64,000 nucleotides of DNA from BOG-908 sp963751795 (GTDB lineage Bacteria > Pseudomonadota > Alphaproteobacteria > Acetobacterales > Acetobacteraceae). The notes under the pieces were generated by a model. It was given only the letters and a program-made list of their open reading frames with translations, did not search any database and was not told the DNA's origin. A program made the translations under genes and the position numbers. Below, in pieces: positions 61,715 to 64,000 of this stretch; the first letter of the stretch is position 1; each line of letters starts with the position of its first letter. Location: positions 868,001 through 932,000 of the forward strand of contig CAVVVI010000004.1 in assembly GCA_963751795.1 (NCBI GenBank). The letters are read 5' to 3'.

Positions 61715-62408
61715 ATTGCGTCTCCTCGTGATGCGGCACGCCCAACGGGGCGAGTGCAGCGGTGATGGCGGCGTACAGCGCGGCGCAGTCGCGCTGCGCG
61801 CGGCCGTCCTGCCAGGCGATGCGCAGATCGCCTTCGGCCAGCGTGGCGTCGGGGCGAACGGACAGCACGCAGGTGTCCTCCGGCAGCAGCGCGATCAGCG
61901 TCTCGCGCGCCCGGTCGGCTTGCGTAGGATGCGCGCGCACGCGCAGTTCCGGCTCGCGCAGCAGGCCGGGCGCCAGCGCCTGCAGCATGGCCTGCTGCTC
62001 GGTGCCGGCGCAGGCGCGCATGGTGGCGGGAATGGCTGCGGCCAGCATGGCGAGCACGGTCTGCGCCACCTCGCTGGCCTGGGCCTCGGCCACGGCGCGC
62101 AACGTCGCGCGCGCGGCTGCCAGCTCGTCGGCCAAGGCCTGGGTTGCGGCGAGTTGCAGCTGCCCCTGCACCAGTGCCGCCTCGTCCAGCGCCGCCGCGG
62201 CACCTTCGGCGCGCCCGGCTTCATGCGCGGCCGCCAGCTCCTCGGCGCTGAAGACCGGGCTGGGCGGTGCCGGCGCTGGCTCGGCGGGGCTGGGTGCGGG
62301 TGCGGCCGCGTCGAAATCCTCGATGTAGAGAATGCCGGCGGCTTGCGCCCGCACCGGCCGCGAGGCGAGCGGCCGATCGAACGCGAAGGCGGCGTACGAA
62401 CCGTCCAT
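61701..62408 (-). CDS. fliH: Flagellar assembly protein FliH (FlbE-like)
   Basis: A 235-residue protein. A proline/alanine-rich N-terminal third is followed by a long coiled coil (ELAAAHEAGRAEGAAAALDE to QASEVAQTVLAML) and a C-terminal V-ATPase E-subunit-like part (LRIAWQDGRAQRD-x-CAAL). FliH holds the FliI ATPase at the export gate. In Caulobacter the same position is called flbE. The start overlaps the fliG stop by one base. Confidence 0.8.
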   Translation of the reverse strand: MDGSYAAFAFDRPLASRPVRAQAAGILYIEDFDAAAPAPSPAEPAPAPPSPVFSAEELAAAHEAGRAEGAAAALDEAALVQGQLQLAATQALADELAAARATLRAVAEAQASEVAQTVLAMLAAAIPATMRACAGTEQQAMLQALAPGLLREPELRVRAHPTQADRARETLIALLPEDTCVLSVRPDATLAEGDLRIAWQDGRAQRDCAALYAAITAALAPLGVPHHEETQCGRG

Positions 62409-63421
62409 CAGTACAGCATCTCGTCATCCTTGCCGCCGCCAATGTCGAGCTCGCCGCTCTGCGCCAGCTCCTTGGCGGCCAGCACGATGGCGGCTTGCGC
62501 TTCGTCCACGTCGCGCAGCTTGACCGGGCCCAGCGCGTCGATGTCCTCCTGCAGCATCTTGCCGGCGCGTTCGGAGAGGCATTTGAAGAACATCTCGCGC
62601 AGCTTCTCGGACGCGCCTTTCAGCGCCAGCGGCAGCTTCTCCTTGTCCACCGAGCGCAGCAGCACCTGCATCGACGGCGCGGCGAGGCGGCTGAGGTCGT
62701 CGAAGGTGAACATCAGCGCCTTGATGCGCTCGGCGGCCTCTCTGTTGCGCTCCTCCAGCGCGGCGAGGAAGCGCGTCTCGGCCTGGCGGTCGAGGTTGTT
62801 GAAGATGTCGGCCATCAGCTCGTGCGCGTCGCGCCGCGTGCTGCGTGCGAGGTTGCTCATGAACTCGGCGCGCAACGTGCGTTCGACACCATCCAGCACG
62901 TCGCGCTGAATGCTCTCCATGCGCAGCATGCGCATCACCACTTCCATGGCGAAGCTTTCCGGCAGCAGCGTCAGCACGCGCGCGGCGTGGTCCGCGCGCA
63001 CCTTGCTGAGCACCACGGCGACGGTTTGCGGGTATTCGTTCTTGAGGTAGTTCGCCAGCACCGCCTCGTTCACGTTGCCCAGCTTGTCCCACATGGTGCG
63101 GCCGGCCGGTCCGCGGATTTCCTCCATGATCTGTCCCACGCGCTCGCGGGGCAGCGATTTCTGCAGCAGGCGTTCGGTGCTTTCGAAATTGCCGACCAGC
63201 GTACCGGCCGCCCCCATGCTGTCGCTGAATTGCTGGCACAGCATCTCCACCGTGTCGGCCCGCACCGAGCCGAGCTGGGCCATGGCGCCGGAGATCTCCT
63301 TGATCTCCTCCTCATGCATCTGGTTGAGCAGCCGCGAACACTGCTCCTCACCCATGGCCAGCATGAGTATCGCGGCCTTCTGCGGCCCGTTCAGCTCCTG
63401 GCGGTCAGCGGCGCGTGGCAT
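62408..63421 (-). CDS. fliG: Flagellar motor switch protein FliG
   Basis: A 337-residue rotor protein with N, M and C domains. The EHPQTVAVVLS-type block appears as EYPQTVAVVLSKVRADHAA, and the C domain carries the stator-contact helix (KLPLALKGASEKLREMFFKC) with charged residues preserved. It couples the MS ring to the C ring and generates torque. Intact, 3 bp after the fliF stop. Confidence 0.95.
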   Translation of the reverse strand: MPRAADRQELNGPQKAAILMLAMGEEQCSRLLNQMHEEEIKEISGAMAQLGSVRADTVEMLCQQFSDSMGAAGTLVGNFESTERLLQKSLPRERVGQIMEEIRGPAGRTMWDKLGNVNEAVLANYLKNEYPQTVAVVLSKVRADHAARVLTLLPESFAMEVVMRMLRMESIQRDVLDGVERTLRAEFMSNLARSTRRDAHELMADIFNNLDRQAETRFLAALEERNREAAERIKALMFTFDDLSRLAAPSMQVLLRSVDKEKLPLALKGASEKLREMFFKCLSERAGKMLQEDIDALGPVKLRDVDEAQAAIVLAAKELAQSGELDIGGGKDDEMLY

Positions 63422-63424
63422 GGT

Positions 63425-64000
63425 TCACCCTGGCTCCTGCGTGATCCAGCCGCGCATGATCGACAGGCTTTCCGCCGGATGCTTTTCGACCATTTCGGCC
63501 AGCTTGCGGATCGAGGATGCTTTGAGCTGGCCTTCGATGTTGGTGACTTCGACCATGCTTTCGTCGGCCAGCAACGCGGGCGATGGGGTCGAGGCCAGCC
63601 GGGCCGGGCCGGGCGTGCCGGCTTCGGCATAGGTGCTGCCCGATGGGCCGGACAGCAACAGGCTGCCGCTGCCGCCGCCCAGAGCCGTCGCGGGTGTGAG
63701 TGCCGACAGGCGGATGGCCATCGGGCGCAGCACGAACACCAAGGCGAGCAGGACCACGACGGCGAGGATGGCGGACTGGCCGAGGCCCAGGAGATCGGCC
63801 TTCTCCAACCCCAGGCCGAGCAGCCCCGCAGCCGGCGCGCTGGGCGCGTCCTCGGCGGCAGCAAAGCGCATGGAGACGATCTCCACCTTGTCGCCGCGCT
63901 TCTCGTCATAGCCGATGGCGCTCTGCACCAGGCGGCGGATGCGCGCGATCTCGTCGGCGCTGCGTTCGGTCCACACTGGCTTGCCGTCGCGCCCCGGCTG
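63425..64000 (-). CDS. fliF: Flagellar MS-ring protein FliF, C-terminal part
   Basis: The gene runs off the end of the window; about 190 C-terminal residues are present. A ring-building segment (ADEIARIRRLVQSAIGYDEK, then GDKVEIVSMRF) is followed by the last membrane helix (ILAVVVLLALVFVLRPMAI) and the FliG-binding tail, with SIRKLAEMVEKHPAESLSIM and the final RGWITQEPG. This matches FliF closely. Confidence 0.92.
   Translation of the reverse strand, partial: QPGRDGKPVWTERSADEIARIRRLVQSAIGYDEKRGDKVEIVSMRFAAAEDAPSAPAAGLLGLGLEKADLLGLGQSAILAVVVLLALVFVLRPMAIRLSALTPATALGGGSGSLLLSGPSGSTYAEAGTPGPARLASTPSPALLADESMVEVTNIEGQLKASSIRKLAEMVEKHPAESLSIMRGWITQEPG

Overview
The window is GC-rich chromosome, and its gene content points to an alphaproteobacterium. 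The markers are a MipZ-type ParA ATPase, a fliF-fliG-fliH/flbE-fliN-flbD-flhA flagellar cluster, an NDUFS4-like complex I accessory subunit, AcnA aconitase, Ohr, DUF1236 and a suf operon with SufU. The overall mix suits Acetobacteraceae/Rhodospirillales; that family-level placement is inference.

Layout. (1) About 1-16540 is an integrated, probably defective prophage or phage satellite. It has a tyrosine integrase, an AlpA-like HTH protein, a primase and ATPase replication block, a TerS-like protein, a serine resolvase and TerL. It also has a capsid-cement-like protein, a tail assembly chaperone with a textbook -1 slippery site, a gp10-like protein, a tape measure protein, and a cargo end carrying a Rap1a-like immunity protein and a transposase remnant. 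Portal, protease, major capsid and most tail genes are absent. The element abuts the 3' end of tRNA-Thr(CGT), which I read as its attachment site; the other attachment site would lie left of the window. (2) 16.7-23 kb holds mipZ, the divergent pqiABC lipid-transport operon, a DUF1236 protein and a divergent SRAP (YedK/HMCES-like) protein. (3) 23-32 kb holds secreted or membrane proteins of unknown role, a FUSC transporter, a DUF4919 protein and acnA. (4) 32.4-36.4 kb holds ccmA-ccmB, a metallophosphoesterase and rnhB. (5) 36.5-49.4 kb is a mixed region: fasciclin protein, GT61, PPK2, SDR, ohr, an EEP-family hydrolase, a DUF2075 nuclease-helicase, an MFS transporter, DUF1003 and DUF1328 membrane proteins, a PLD-like protein and S1/P1 nuclease. 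A hairpin repeat recurs four times here. (6) 49.4-56.8 kb holds tRNA-Arg(TCT), an NDUFS4-like gene, tRNA-Pro(TGG) and the operon sufR-B-C-D-S-U-T-A plus a small DHp-like ORF. (7) 56.8-64 kb holds an MRJP-like secreted protein and, on the minus strand, flhA, flbD, fliN, fliH, fliG and the 3' part of fliF.

A striking cross-cutting observation is at least nine apparent single-base insertions. They break the integrase, two prophage replication genes, acnA, sufC, sufS (twice) and the end of an MFS gene. Each is repaired by removing one base, and none is a deletion. Because Fe-S assembly and TCA-cycle genes are hit, sequence error is the leading explanation, so 'pseudogene' labels for those genes mean 'broken as sequenced'.
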